Shown here: positions 47,477 to 56,536 of the stretch, piece after piece
Layout of the letters: every line of letters starts with the position of its first letter
Position numbering within the stretch: position 1 is the first letter of the stretch
Assembly: GCF_030378205.1 (NCBI RefSeq)
Contig: NZ_CP127385.1
Location: 3,264,001 to 3,328,000 of the forward strand
Direction: 5' to 3'
Length of the DNA stretch: 64,000 nucleotides
Source of the DNA: Bradyrhizobium sp. NP1
GTDB lineage: Bacteria; Pseudomonadota; Alphaproteobacteria; Rhizobiales; Xanthobacteraceae
Program-made: the position numbers and the translations under genes
Notes under the pieces: model-generated
Database searches by the model: none
What the model was told of the DNA's origin: nothing
Seen by the model: the letters and a program-made list of their open reading frames with translations, nothing else

Positions 47477-48712
47477 ATGAGCCGCCGCATCAAGCGAACA
47501 TCGTCAGAACCGCGTAAGCAGCGCCCGAAGGGCGAGCAGCGCCATCGCGCCTCCGGCGGACATTCCGGCCGGGATGAACGGCCGCAGCATCGCAGCGCGC
47601 CCAAGGGCGACCGACCGCTGGGTAATCGGCCGGGTGGCAAGCCGCCGCGCTTTGCCGAGCCGCCGCGCGAGAAGCCGGCCGCCTTCCGGGAGGAGCCGGC
47701 AAAGCCGGAGCCGCAGCTCCCGACCAAGGTGCAGACCGTCGTCGTGACCGCCGACGAGAACAACATGCGCGTCGATCGTTTTCTCGAAGCGCGCTTTCCG
47801 GGGCTGTCCTTCTCCCACATCCAGCGCATCGTCCGCAAAGGCGAGCTGCGCGTCGACGGCAAGCGGGTCGACAGCAAGGACCGCCTGGAGGAGGGCCAGA
47901 GCGTGCGCATTCCGCCGCTCAAGCTCGACGCGCCCAAGGCCGCGCGCGCGCTGTCGGAAGCCGAGAGCCGGACGCTCGACGCGCTGAAGGCGATGACGCT
48001 TTACGAGGACGACGACGTGCTCGTGCTCAACAAGCCCGCCGGGCTTGCGGTGCAGGGCGGCTCCGGCACCACGCGGCATATCGACCAGATGCTCGAGGTG
48101 ATGCGCGACGCCAAGGGCCAGAAGCCGCGGCTGGTGCATCGCATCGACAAGGAGACCTCCGGCTGCCTTCTGGTGGCAAAAACCCGCTTCGCCGCCACCC
48201 ATCTCACGGGCGCCTTCCGTCACCGTTCCGCGCGCAAGATCTACTGGGCGCTGGTTGCGGGCGTGCCGAAGCCGAAGCAGGGGCGCATTTCGACCTATCT
48301 CGCCAAGGAGGAAAGCGAGGAGGATTCGATCATGCGCATCGCCGCGCATGGCGATGAGGGCGCAAGCCACGCCGTGACCTATTACGCGGTCGTGGAGGCG
48401 TCGGCGAGCAAGCTTGCCTGGGTGTCGTTAAAGCCGGTGACGGGACGGACGCATCAACTGCGCGCGCATATGGCGCATATCGATCATGCGATCGTCGGCG
48501 ACCCCAAATATTTTAATAAGGAGAACTGGCAGCTGCCGGGCGGCCTGCAGAATCGCCTGCATCTGTTGGCTCGCCGGATTGTGATCCCGCATCCGCGCGG
48601 TGGCGTGATCGATGTGAGCGCGCCGCTGCCGCCGCACATGCTGCAGTCCTGGAACCTGCTCGGCCTCGAGGCCGACCGCTTCGATCCGATCGAGCACGCG
48701 CCTGAAGAATAA
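47477..48712 (+). CDS. RluC/RluD-family 23S rRNA pseudouridine synthase
   Basis: A 411-residue enzyme. An arginine/proline-rich disordered N terminus (about 80 residues) precedes an S4 RNA-binding domain (MRVDRFLEARFPGLSFSHIQRIVRKGELRV) and the catalytic domain with the essential aspartate in LVHRIDKETSGCLLV. GRTHQLRAHMAH is the other family motif. It isomerises uridines in 23S rRNA, probably the RluC positions. The basic N-terminal extension is longer than in enterobacterial RluC. Confidence 0.93.
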   Translation: MSRRIKRTSSEPRKQRPKGEQRHRASGGHSGRDERPQHRSAPKGDRPLGNRPGGKPPRFAEPPREKPAAFREEPAKPEPQLPTKVQTVVVTADENNMRVDRFLEARFPGLSFSHIQRIVRKGELRVDGKRVDSKDRLEEGQSVRIPPLKLDAPKAARALSEAESRTLDALKAMTLYEDDDVLVLNKPAGLAVQGGSGTTRHIDQMLEVMRDAKGQKPRLVHRIDKETSGCLLVAKTRFAATHLTGAFRHRSARKIYWALVAGVPKPKQGRISTYLAKEESEEDSIMRIAAHGDEGASHAVTYYAVVEASASKLAWVSLKPVTGRTHQLRAHMAHIDHAIVGDPKYFNKENWQLPGGLQNRLHLLARRIVIPHPRGGVIDVSAPLPPHMLQSWNLLGLEADRFDPIEHAPEE

Positions 48713-48744
48713 TTTAGCTTGCACGCGTCGCGGCGGATCACGAC

Positions 48745-49065
48745 ATGTCCTCCATGAAAAGGCTTCCGATCTTTCTTGCGCTGATCTTCACCTTGCTCGC
48801 GGGGCAGGCGGCATATGCGCAGACGCCGAACGGTCTCCTCGGCGGATCGCTGCTTTCCCCGCCACTGCCGCCCCCGCTGCCGCCGCCGAAGATCGGGGTT
48901 CCCGTGGTTCCCCAGCTCGACGCACCACCGCAATATGATTACCGGCCCGCGCCGCGGCCCTCCTTCAGCGACCGCGTGGCGCGCTGCCTCGACGAGGGCG
49001 CAGCCGCCGGCCTCGGCCCCGGCGACCGCGCCGCCTATTCGCGAAGCTGCGCCAATCAGCAATAA
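48745..49065 (+). CDS. Small exported proline-rich protein of unknown function
   Basis: A 106-residue protein with a clear signal peptide (MSSMKRLPIFLALIFTLLAGQAAYAQ). A proline run (LLSPPLPPPLPPPK) follows, and a short C-terminal part holds two cysteines (ARCLDEGAAAGLGPGDRAAYSRSCANQ) that could form a disulfide. I do not recognise a family. A second ATG three codons later is an alternative start. It lies between the pseudouridine synthase and ATP12 genes on the same strand. Confidence 0.7.
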   Translation: MSSMKRLPIFLALIFTLLAGQAAYAQTPNGLLGGSLLSPPLPPPLPPPKIGVPVVPQLDAPPQYDYRPAPRPSFSDRVARCLDEGAAAGLGPGDRAAYSRSCANQQ

Positions 49066-49147
49066 CGGATAGGCGCGGCTTTATTTGCCGCACCGGCTGG
49101 CCTATTTTGCGCTCCCAATCGACGACCATGAGAAGCTGACAGGCGCG

Positions 49148-49921
49148 ATGCGCGAATTGTTCGAAGAAGGTTTGGGACCTTCGCCCCTCGATCCCGGAGA
49201 GGCGGTGCGCCAGGCTGCGCGCACCCCGCAGCGCAAGCGCTTCTACACGAGCGTCGAGGCGGTCGAGGCCGACGGCGGCTTTGCCGTCACGCTCGACGGC
49301 AAGCCGATCAAGACGCCGTCGGGCAGGAAGGTCATCGTGCCCCGGCGCGAAATTGCCGACGTGATCGCGGCCGAATGGCAGGCGCAACAGGACGTCATCG
49401 ATCCCCTCACCATGCCGATGACGCGCCTTGCCAACAGCGTGGTGCAGGGCGTGCTTGACCGCGTCGATCTGGTCGCCGACGACGTCGCGAAATATCTGCG
49501 TTCGGACCTGCTGTTCTACCGCGCCGGCCACCCGGAAGCGCTGGTTGAGCGCGAGGCAAGGCACTGGGACCCCGTGCTGTTCTGGGCCGCAGAGACGCTC
49601 GGCGCCCATTTCATCCTCGCCGAGGGCATCGTGCATGTGCGCCAGCCGGATGCGGCGGTCGCGGCCGCCCGCGCGGCATTCCCCGACGACCCCTGGTCGA
49701 TCGCGGCCTTGCATGTCGTGACGACGATCACGGGTTCGGCGCTGCTGGCGGTCGCGCTGAAGCATGGCATGCGCAGTCCCGACGAGGTCTGGGCCGCGGC
49801 CCATGTCGACGAGGACTGGAACGGCGAGCAGTGGGGGATCGACGAGGAGGTCGCCGCCCGCCGCGCCGCGCGGCTCAAGGAGTTCCGCGCCGCCGCGCAA
49901 CTGCTCGACCTGATGCGCTAG
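49148..49921 (+). CDS. ATP12 family F1-ATPase assembly chaperone
   Basis: A 257-residue homologue of mitochondrial Atp12p, which binds the F1 alpha subunit during ATP synthase assembly. RFYTSVEAVEADGGFAVTLDGKPIKTPSG, MPMTRLANSVVQGVLDR, DLLFYRAGHPEALVEREARHWDP and the C-terminal WAAAHVDEDWNGEQWGIDEE are typical. The ATG (MRELFEEGLG) is chosen over an earlier TTG because relatives begin there. Confidence 0.93.
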   Translation: MRELFEEGLGPSPLDPGEAVRQAARTPQRKRFYTSVEAVEADGGFAVTLDGKPIKTPSGRKVIVPRREIADVIAAEWQAQQDVIDPLTMPMTRLANSVVQGVLDRVDLVADDVAKYLRSDLLFYRAGHPEALVEREARHWDPVLFWAAETLGAHFILAEGIVHVRQPDAAVAAARAAFPDDPWSIAALHVVTTITGSALLAVALKHGMRSPDEVWAAAHVDEDWNGEQWGIDEEVAARRAARLKEFRAAAQLLDLMR

Positions 49922-49975
49922 ACGAGCGCCGGGGTTAACGAGAGGTTTACGACGGCTGGGCTAGCCTTTCGGCCG

Positions 49976-51610
49976 ATGGCCCTGTCAGTCAACCCGACGC
50001 TTCCTGTCATTGCCGCCACGCCGAGCGGGGCGGTATCCGGGCTTGCGCTGCAGGCCGGCACGATCGTGAATGCCGAGGTGCTCAACACGCTCGCCGAGAA
50101 CCTGGTGCAGATCGCGATTGCCGGGCTTTCGCTTGATGTGCTGACCGAGGTGCCGCTGCAGGCGGGCCAGAAGCTCCAGCTTGCGGTGTCGCAGACCGAC
50201 GGCGGCATTCGCCTGTCGATCGTGCCGCCGAACGCGTCGGGTGTCACGGCTCCCTCGCTCGACAGCGTGACGTTGACGCCGAATGCGCCGCTCGCCGCGC
50301 CTTCCGCGTCGCCTGCGGATGCGCTTTCCCAGAATCTGCTGAGCCCGGCCGAGCGCGTGGCGGTCGCGGTTGCCACGCAAAGCGCGGCCGCGCAGCAGGG
50401 CAGCCAGGCGCCGCTGTTCGCCGATCTCTCGGCGCTCGTCACCTCGACCAATCTGCCGCCGGCGTTGCAGCAGGCGGCAGCGCAAGTGCTGGCGCAGCGC
50501 ACCGATCTCGATGAGAGCATCGGTGGCGGCGATATCCAGCAGGCCTTTGCGAAATCGGGCCTGCTGCTGGAAGCCACGCTCGCGTCCGGATCGGTTGGCC
50601 CCGGCGCCGGCGTGCCCGACCTGAAGGCTGCGCTGATCGTGCTGCGCCAGGCCTTGGTGGCGCTCGACGGCGCGCAGGGCGCCACGACGCCGCAGCCGGC
50701 GGCACCGGGCCTTGCCGCCACCGCTGGCGGCGCCGCGACGACGGCGCCAGGCGTTGCCGAGAGAGCACCGCCGCTTGCCCCTTCATCGCCCGAGACCGAG
50801 TTGCAGGAGATCCTGCTGCCGCAGGCGCGGCTGCCGGCGGCGGTCGATTCCGCCGAGGCAAGCCTCGCGGTGCGCCTGTTGCCGGAGGCGCTGCTGCGCG
50901 CCGCGCCGCGCACGGCGACAGCGGGCGACCTGCTGACGCTGTTGCAGGAAGCGCTGCCGGACGGGTCGCACGCCAATGCAGCGCAGGCGGCCGCACTGCC
51001 CAATGTCGGCCGCGAGGATCTGCTCTTGCGCACCAGCACGCCGCCGCCGCCATTTCGTGGCAGCCTGCCGTCGGCGCAGCCGGTGGCCGCGCCGTCGATC
51101 GCGCCGGATGCGCCGCTCGCCGCAACCACGCATCATCTCCTGACCGAGACCGACGCAGCACTGGCGCGCCAGACGCTCTTGCAGGTGGCGTCGCTGCCGG
51201 ATCGCGCCGATCCGCAAAACGCCCCGATCGACCCTTCGGCGCCGCGCTGGCATTTCGAAATTCCCTTCGCAACCCCGCAAGGCACGGCACTGGCGCAGTT
51301 CGAGATCGCGCGCGACGGCGGCGCCAGCGAGGTCGAGGCCGCCAAGCGCATCTGGCGCGCACGCTTCTCGCTCGACGTCGAGCCGGCGGGGCCGGTGCAC
51401 GCGCTGATCTCGCTGACCGGCACCCGCACCTCGGTGCGGATGTGGGCGGAGCGGCCGGCCACTGCCGCGCAACTTCGCGCCGGGGCATCCGACCTCAGCC
51501 GGGCCTTGAGCGAGGCCGAGCTTGAGCCCGGCGACATCGTGATCCGCGACGGCACGCCGCCGCAATTGACGCCGGCGCGCGCCGGGCATTTCCTGGATCG
51601 TGCGTCATGA
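49976..51610 (+). CDS. FliK-like flagellar hook-length control protein (orphan)
   Basis: A 544-residue, alanine/proline-rich protein. The first 420 residues are low-complexity; the C-terminal part (about 420-530: RWHFEIPFATPQGTALAQFEIARDGG ... HALISLTGTRTSVRMWAE) matches the FliK C-terminal domain that triggers the export-specificity switch. No other flagellar structural gene is nearby. Its stop overlaps the start of a small FlhB-tail gene (ATGA). A similar pair, ylqG-ylqH, lies outside the flagellar cluster in Bacillus. Confidence 0.82.
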   Translation: MALSVNPTLPVIAATPSGAVSGLALQAGTIVNAEVLNTLAENLVQIAIAGLSLDVLTEVPLQAGQKLQLAVSQTDGGIRLSIVPPNASGVTAPSLDSVTLTPNAPLAAPSASPADALSQNLLSPAERVAVAVATQSAAAQQGSQAPLFADLSALVTSTNLPPALQQAAAQVLAQRTDLDESIGGGDIQQAFAKSGLLLEATLASGSVGPGAGVPDLKAALIVLRQALVALDGAQGATTPQPAAPGLAATAGGAATTAPGVAERAPPLAPSSPETELQEILLPQARLPAAVDSAEASLAVRLLPEALLRAAPRTATAGDLLTLLQEALPDGSHANAAQAAALPNVGREDLLLRTSTPPPPFRGSLPSAQPVAAPSIAPDAPLAATTHHLLTETDAALARQTLLQVASLPDRADPQNAPIDPSAPRWHFEIPFATPQGTALAQFEIARDGGASEVEAAKRIWRARFSLDVEPAGPVHALISLTGTRTSVRMWAERPATAAQLRAGASDLSRALSEAELEPGDIVIRDGTPPQLTPARAGHFLDRAS

Positions 51611-51876
51611 GCCGCGAAACCAAAAATCCTTTGGCCGTCGCGCTGCACTATGACCGCACCGGCGCGCCGCGGGTCGTCGCCAAGGGCAGGGGCACGATCG
51701 GCGAGAAGATCATGGAGATCGCCAGGGCCAACGACATCCCGATCGAGGAAAACGAGGTGCTGGCGGGCGCGCTCTCCAATGTCGAGCTCGGCGAGGAGAT
51801 CCCGGCCGAGCTCTACAAGGCGGTCGCCGAGGTGCTGGTCTTCGTGCTCAAGCTGTCGCGGCCGGCGCCGCGCTAG
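51607..51876 (+). CDS. FlhB-like C-terminal domain protein
   Basis: An 89-residue protein equal to the cytoplasmic export-switch domain of FlhB/YscU without the membrane part. NPLAVALHYDRTGAPRVVAKGRGTIGEKIMEIARANDIPIEENEVLA follows the family closely, but the autocleavage motif NPTH is replaced by NPLA. It could substitute for or compete with the cleaved FlhB tail in binding export substrates. The start overlaps the fliK-like stop; the stop codon lies inside the first palindrome that follows. Confidence 0.88.
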   Translation: MSRETKNPLAVALHYDRTGAPRVVAKGRGTIGEKIMEIARANDIPIEENEVLAGALSNVELGEEIPAELYKAVAEVLVFVLKLSRPAPR

Positions 51877-51951
51877 TGGAGTGGATTTGACATTCGCTCC
51901 CCCACGAGCCCCGAGTCCGCCAAGCGAATGTCAAATCCGAAACTCCACTAG
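51873..51951 (+). repeat. Long palindrome, copy 1 of a tandem pair
   Basis: The arms start CTAGTGGAG (51873-51881) / CTCCACTAG (51943-51951), and an inner stem GGATTTGACATTCGC (about 51883-51897) pairs with its exact complement (51924-51938). An asymmetric internal loop lies between and a 25-base loop in the centre. Together with copy 2 the stems are conserved in shape but not in sequence. Confidence 0.85.
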
Positions 51952-51963
51952 AATCTTAGATTG

Positions 51964-52039
51964 CTAGTGGTCCTTTGATTCTAACATTCGCAAAAGTGCC
52001 TCCCAAAGCGGGTAGCGAATGTTAGAATCGGACCACTAG
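51964..52039 (+). repeat. Long palindrome, copy 2 of a tandem pair
   Basis: CTAGTGGTCC (51964-51973) pairs with GGACCACTAG (52030-52039), and GATTCTAACATTCGC (51977-51991) with its exact complement (52015-52029). It differs from copy 1 at several stem positions on both arms in a compensating way. The 12-base spacer between copies contains the small palindrome AATCTTAGATT. Confidence 0.85.
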
Positions 52040-52109
52040 CCGGTCATGATTCCACCACGATAGCGGCTGTATCGTCGCGCGCCTTTCAACGAGCCCCGGA
52101 ACGCGTCCC

Positions 52110-52928
52110 GTGATCACCCGCCGCCATGCGCTTGGCCTGCTTGCGGCCGCCGGCCTCCTGCCGTCCGCAAGCCGTGCCGACGTCATCTATCCCAAGAATG
52201 AAATCCGCGAAGGTCTCGCCAAGCACTTCGCCGACGCCGGTACGCAAGGCACCTTCGTCGGCTATGTTGTCGAGGACTACACCGTATTCGCCAGCGACAA
52301 GGATCGCTCGGGCGAGGGCAAGCTGCCGGCCTCGACCTTCAAGATCCCGAACTCGCTGATCGCGCTGGAAACCGGCGTGGTCGAGGACCCCGACAAGGAC
52401 GTCTTCAAGTGGGACGGGGTGAAGCGTCCGATCGAGGCCTGGAACAAGGATCACACGCTGCGCAGCGCGATCGCGGCCTCCGCCGTGCCGGTCTATCAGG
52501 AGATCGCGCGCCGCATCGGGGCGGAGCGGATGCAGAAATATGTCGACCTCTTCGAATACGGCAACCGCAACATCGGCGGCGGCATCGACCAGTTCTGGCT
52601 GACCGGCGACTTGCGGATCGATCCGGTGCAGCAGGTCGATTTCGTCGACCGGCTGCGCCGCGGTGCGCTGCCGATCTCGAAGCGCAGCCAGGATCTGGTG
52701 CGCGACATCCTCCCCGTGACCAAAGTCGGGGAGTCCGTCATCCGCGCCAAGTCCGGCCTGCTCGGGGCCGAGCGCGGCGAGCCCTCGCTCGGCTGGCTGG
52801 TGGGCTGGGCGGAGAAGGGCAGCGCACACACCGTGTTCGCGCTCAACATGGACTGCACCGAGCCGCGCCTGGTCGCCGCGCGCATGAGCGTGGCGCAGGC
52901 CTGCCTTTCCGATCTCGGCGCGATCTGA
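52110..52928 (+). CDS. Class D (OXA-type) beta-lactamase
   Basis: A 272-residue serine beta-lactamase. Active-site motifs are all present: S75-T-F-K78, S124-A-V126, Y150-G-N152 with the following GGIDQFWL tryptophan, and K214-S-G216. The N-terminal RRHALGLLAAAGLLPSASRA looks like a twin-arginine or Sec signal, so it is periplasmic. It starts at GTG. It should hydrolyse penicillins; the spectrum cannot be read from sequence. Codon use and GC match the neighbourhood and no mobile element flanks it, so it appears to be a resident chromosomal gene. Confidence 0.95.
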   Translation: MITRRHALGLLAAAGLLPSASRADVIYPKNEIREGLAKHFADAGTQGTFVGYVVEDYTVFASDKDRSGEGKLPASTFKIPNSLIALETGVVEDPDKDVFKWDGVKRPIEAWNKDHTLRSAIAASAVPVYQEIARRIGAERMQKYVDLFEYGNRNIGGGIDQFWLTGDLRIDPVQQVDFVDRLRRGALPISKRSQDLVRDILPVTKVGESVIRAKSGLLGAERGEPSLGWLVGWAEKGSAHTVFALNMDCTEPRLVAARMSVAQACLSDLGAI

Positions 52929-53023
52929 CGGGCGATCGGCGTGATCCTGCTTTAAGGCGCTGGTCCGTCTCGCTGGCCTCGACTAAAGTCGCGCCACAAT
53001 CAAGAACGCCGGAGGAAATCCCC

Positions 53024-53680
53024 ATGCACTCAGCTTCAGTCTGGATTGCATCGCTGTCGCTCGCCGCGGCCAGTGGCTGGCTCGCCGCCTCGATGATGGC
53101 CACACCTGCGACCAGCAAGGAGCCGCGCTTTCCGCAACTGACGATGGACCAGCTCGACGAGAAGCAGAAGCCGCTCGGCGAGCAGATCATGAAGGTGTCG
53201 AGCGTCGGCCTCGGCGGACCCTACAACCCGATGATCCGAAGCCCGGTGCTCGGCCAGCGGCTTTACGATCTCTTCTATTATCTGCGCTGGCAGACCTCGG
53301 TGCCGACAAGGCTCAACGAGTTCGCGATCCTGATCATCGGCCGGCAGTGGCGCTCGCAGGTCGAGTGGTTCGCGCATGCGCCGCTGGCGGCCAAGGCCGG
53401 CCTATCCGCCGACGTGATCGCCGAATTGAAGCAGGGCAAGCGGCCCTCGAAGATGGCCGAGGACGAGGCGCTCGTCTACGACTTCGTCACCGAGCTCACC
53501 ACCACGAAGAAGGTTTCCGACGAGACCTATGCGCGGGCGAAGAAGGTCTTCAACGATCAGCAGATCGTCGATCTCACCGCGGTTGCCGGCAACTACGTGA
53601 TGGTCGCGATGATGCTGGCGATGGCGGAGGAAACCGTGCCGCCCGGCAAGGAGGCGCCGTTCAGGACCGGGGAGGACTGA
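53024..53680 (+). CDS. Carboxymuconolactone decarboxylase family protein, exported or membrane-anchored
   Basis: A 218-residue protein with an N-terminal hydrophobic segment (HSASVWIASLSLAAASGWLAASMM). The all-helical CMD-fold domain contains NEFAILIIGRQWRSQVEWFAHAPLAAKAGLSADVIAELKQG and DEALVYDFVTELTTTKKVSDETYARAKKVF. The CxxC of AhpD is absent, so it is the decarboxylase-like form. GGAGGAAATC precedes the ATG. The reaction is unknown. Its end overlaps the convergent coiled-coil gene by 20 bases. Confidence 0.88.
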   Translation: MHSASVWIASLSLAAASGWLAASMMATPATSKEPRFPQLTMDQLDEKQKPLGEQIMKVSSVGLGGPYNPMIRSPVLGQRLYDLFYYLRWQTSVPTRLNEFAILIIGRQWRSQVEWFAHAPLAAKAGLSADVIAELKQGKRPSKMAEDEALVYDFVTELTTTKKVSDETYARAKKVFNDQQIVDLTAVAGNYVMVAMMLAMAEETVPPGKEAPFRTGED

Positions 53681-54293
53681 GCGGCTCGCCGCCGGCGTCC
53701 TTTGGCGGCGTCGTGCCCGCCAGCGCCTGGTCGATCGCACAGGCGCCGATCTCGCAGATCGTCTGCGAGATCAGGTCGCCGCCGTTGGCAAAGCCGTCGG
53801 CCAGCGAATCGAACTGCGCGCGCGCCGTCCGCAGCAGCTCGACGGGGACGGCGACCACGGCGCTGGAGAGCTCGGCAAAGGGCATGCGCAGCTCGTCGAG
53901 CTCGGCGCTCACCCGGGCCAGCCGGTTTTCGGCATCCTCGGCGCGCGCGAGCAGCCGGCCCGCCTGCTGGGTGAGGCTTGCGCGCTCGATGTCGGCGACC
54001 TCAGCGGCCTGCTCGAGCTCGGCCTTCAGCGCTTCCGCTTCCGCGCCGAGATTTTCCGCCGCGATCTCGGCGACCGCGCGCAGCTCGTTGATGCGCTCAT
54101 GCTGTTCCTGCAGCTCGTCGGAGAGCCGCTCCGCGCTCACGGCGCGCTGCGTCAGCGCCTCGATCATGGCGGCGGCCTCGGTGAGCATCTCGGCGTTCTT
54201 GCCGCCGGTCATCATGCTGGCGAGACGGCGCAGGAAATCGACCGTCTCCTGGGTCTTGTCGTCGGGCGAAAGGGGCAGAATCGTCGCGGACAT
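53661..54293 (-). CDS. Coiled-coil protein of unknown function
   Basis: A 210-residue acidic protein, alanine/glutamate-rich with heptads from about residue 45 to 140 (LSDELQEQHERINELRAVAEIAAENLGAEAEALKAELEQ). The C-terminal 60 residues are less repetitive and end in a proline-rich tail. No catalytic motif and no membrane segment are seen. A TTG start six codons earlier is possible. It might act as a scaffold or in cell-cycle or division structures; that is a guess. Confidence 0.65.
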   Translation of the reverse strand: MSATILPLSPDDKTQETVDFLRRLASMMTGGKNAEMLTEAAAMIEALTQRAVSAERLSDELQEQHERINELRAVAEIAAENLGAEAEALKAELEQAAEVADIERASLTQQAGRLLARAEDAENRLARVSAELDELRMPFAELSSAVVAVPVELLRTARAQFDSLADGFANGGDLISQTICEIGACAIDQALAGTTPPKDAGGEPLSPPRS

Positions 54294-54443
54294 CGACGTG
54301 ATCAGGGGCAATCGGATTTTGACAATGACGTTTCACAAAATACGCGCCGAATGCTGCCCGTGGAGGAAGCGGCATGCCGGCCCGGCCCTTATACGTGATT
54401 TCAAACCGCTGTCAGGACCCCAATTTGGGTATTTCCCGCTTTT

Positions 54444-54851
54444 TCAGCTCTCGCCGCGGCCGATCCGGCCGAGATGGGTGAAGGTAAATCCGGCGTCGTA
54501 TTTGAGCCCATAGCCGAGCGCGCGGTCGATCCCGATATGGGCGAGCCAGATCATGGCAACCGACAGCACAAGCGGCGAGCCCGCGGCAAATCCGGCGGTC
54601 ATCAGGGCGACCGGAGCCATGTAGCTGTGGGCCGCGTTGTAGGCGATCGCGCCGGCCCTGGGGCCAAGGAGATAGGCGGCAAAGCTCAGATCGGGGGCGA
54701 GGAACAGGATCGCGAACAGCCACCACGAACCCTCCCATACCGCATAGAGCAGCACCATGCCGGCGAACAGCGTCAAGCCTTCGAGCCGCAGCAGGATCCT
54801 GACCCCGCCGGACACGGCGCCCGCCTGATCCGGTGTCGCGGTTTCACCCAT
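54444..54851 (-). CDS. DUF4260 family membrane protein
   Basis: A 135-residue protein with about three to four membrane helices. The text [35 protein letters not shown] ... [31 protein letters not shown] is the DUF4260 pattern. The conserved histidine, aspartate and tyrosine residues are in place. Function is unknown for the family. It is divergent from the carboxylase gene. Confidence 0.85.
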   Translation of the reverse strand: MGETATPDQAGAVSGGVRILLRLEGLTLFAGMVLLYAVWEGSWWLFAILFLAPDLSFAAYLLGPRAGAIAYNAAHSYMAPVALMTAGFAAGSPLVLSVAMIWLAHIGIDRALGYGLKYDAGFTFTHLGRIGRGES

Positions 54852-54990
54852 AGCCCGTCTCCTGATCGAATCGGAAAAGGCGCTTGTAGTGCCAAATGGC
54901 GGTTTTTCCGCATGCAAAGGCGGTTTCCGCTCCGCAAAAGGCCGTGTTAGAACCCCCAGAAATCTGGTCGAAAAGCGGGCAGGGAGCCAC

Positions 54991-56523
54991 ATGAAGCACA
55001 TTCTGGACAGCCTCGAGGCGCGGCGCGACAGCGCAAGGTTGGGCGGCGGCGAAAAGCGCATCGAGGCGCAGCATGCGCGCGGCAAGCTGACGGCGCGGGA
55101 GCGCATCGAGCTCATGCTCGACAAGGGCTCCTTCGAGGAGTTCGACATGTTCGTCGAGCACCGCTCGAGCGAGTTCGGGATGGACAAGACCAAGGTGCCC
55201 GGCGATGGCGTCGTCACCGGCTGGGGCACCGTCAACGGCCGCAAGGTCTTCGTCTTCGCCAAGGATTTCACCGTGTTCGGCGGCTCGCTGTCGGAGACGC
55301 ATGCGCAGAAGATCGTCAAGATCCAGGACATGGCGATGAAGGCGCGCGCGCCGATCATCGGCCTCTATGATGCCGGCGGCGCCCGCATCCAGGAAGGCGT
55401 CGCGGCATTGGCCGGCTATTCCTACGTGTTCCGCCGCAACGTGCAGGCGTCAGGGGTGATCCCGCAGATTTCCGTGATCATGGGGCCGTGCGCCGGCGGC
55501 GACGTCTATTCGCCGGCGATGACCGACTTCATCTTCATGGTGAAGAACACGAGCTACATGTTCGTTACGGGTCCGGACGTGGTGAAGACCGTGACCAACG
55601 AGGTGGTGACCGCCGAGGAGCTCGGCGGCGCCAGCGTGCATGCGACGCGCTCTTCGATCGCCGACGGCGCCTTCGAGAACGATGTCGAGGCGCTGTTGCA
55701 GATGCGCCGCCTGATCGACTTCCTGCCCTCGAACAACAGTGACGGCGTGCCGGAATGGCCGAGCTTCGACGACATCGGCCGGCTCGACATGTCCTTGGAC
55801 ACGCTGATCCCCGACAATCCCAACAAGCCCTACGACATGAAGGAATTGATCCTGAAGGTCGTCGACGAGGGCGACTTCTTCGAGATTTCGGAGGCCTTTG
55901 CCAAGAACATCGTCACCGGCTTTGGCCGCATCGCGGGCCGCACCGTCGGCTTCGTCGCCAACCAGCCGATGGTGCTGGCGGGCGTGCTCGATAGCGACGC
56001 CTCGCGGAAAGCCGCGCGCTTCGTCCGTTTCTGCGATGCCTTCGAGATCCCGATCGTGACCTTCGTCGACGTCCCGGGCTTTTTGCCGGGCACCGCCCAG
56101 GAATATGGCGGGCTGATCAAGCACGGCGCGAAGCTGCTGTTCGCCTATTCGCAGTGTACGGTGCCGCTCGTCACCGTGATCACCCGCAAGGCCTATGGCG
56201 GCGCCTTCGACGTCATGGCCTCGAAGGAGATCGGCGCCGACATGAACTATGCCTGGCCGACCGCGCAGATCGCGGTCATGGGCGCCAAGGGCGCGGTGGA
56301 GATCATCTTCCGCAGCGATATCGGCGACGCCGGCAAGATCGCGGCGCGCACCAAGGAATATGAGGACCGCTTCCTGTCGCCGTTCATCGCGGCCGAGCGC
56401 GGCTATATCGACGACGTCATCATGCCGCACTCGACCCGGAAGAGGATCGCGCGCGCGCTCGCCATGCTCAGGGACAAGAAGGTCGAGACGCCCGCGAAGA
56501 AGCACGACAATCTGCCGTTGTGA
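54991..56523 (+). CDS. pccB: Propionyl-CoA carboxylase beta subunit (carboxyltransferase)
   Basis: A 510-residue acyl-CoA carboxyltransferase. It moves CO2 from biotin on the alpha subunit to propionyl-CoA, giving methylmalonyl-Co[36 protein letters not shown] (oxyanion site 1), [16 protein letters not shown], and [28 protein letters not shown] and [21 protein letters not shown] in the second half match PccB. AGGGAGCC precedes the ATG. The biotin-carrying alpha subunit is not in the window. Confidence 0.95.
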   Translation: MKHILDSLEARRDSARLGGGEKRIEAQHARGKLTARERIELMLDKGSFEEFDMFVEHRSSEFGMDKTKVPGDGVVTGWGTVNGRKVFVFAKDFTVFGGSLSETHAQKIVKIQDMAMKARAPIIGLYDAGGARIQEGVAALAGYSYVFRRNVQASGVIPQISVIMGPCAGGDVYSPAMTDFIFMVKNTSYMFVTGPDVVKTVTNEVVTAEELGGASVHATRSSIADGAFENDVEALLQMRRLIDFLPSNNSDGVPEWPSFDDIGRLDMSLDTLIPDNPNKPYDMKELILKVVDEGDFFEISEAFAKNIVTGFGRIAGRTVGFVANQPMVLAGVLDSDASRKAARFVRFCDAFEIPIVTFVDVPGFLPGTAQEYGGLIKHGAKLLFAYSQCTVPLVTVITRKAYGGAFDVMASKEIGADMNYAWPTAQIAVMGAKGAVEIIFRSDIGDAGKIAARTKEYEDRFLSPFIAAERGYIDDVIMPHSTRKRIARALAMLRDKKVETPAKKHDNLPL

Positions 56524-56536
56524 GGATGGCTTGACG

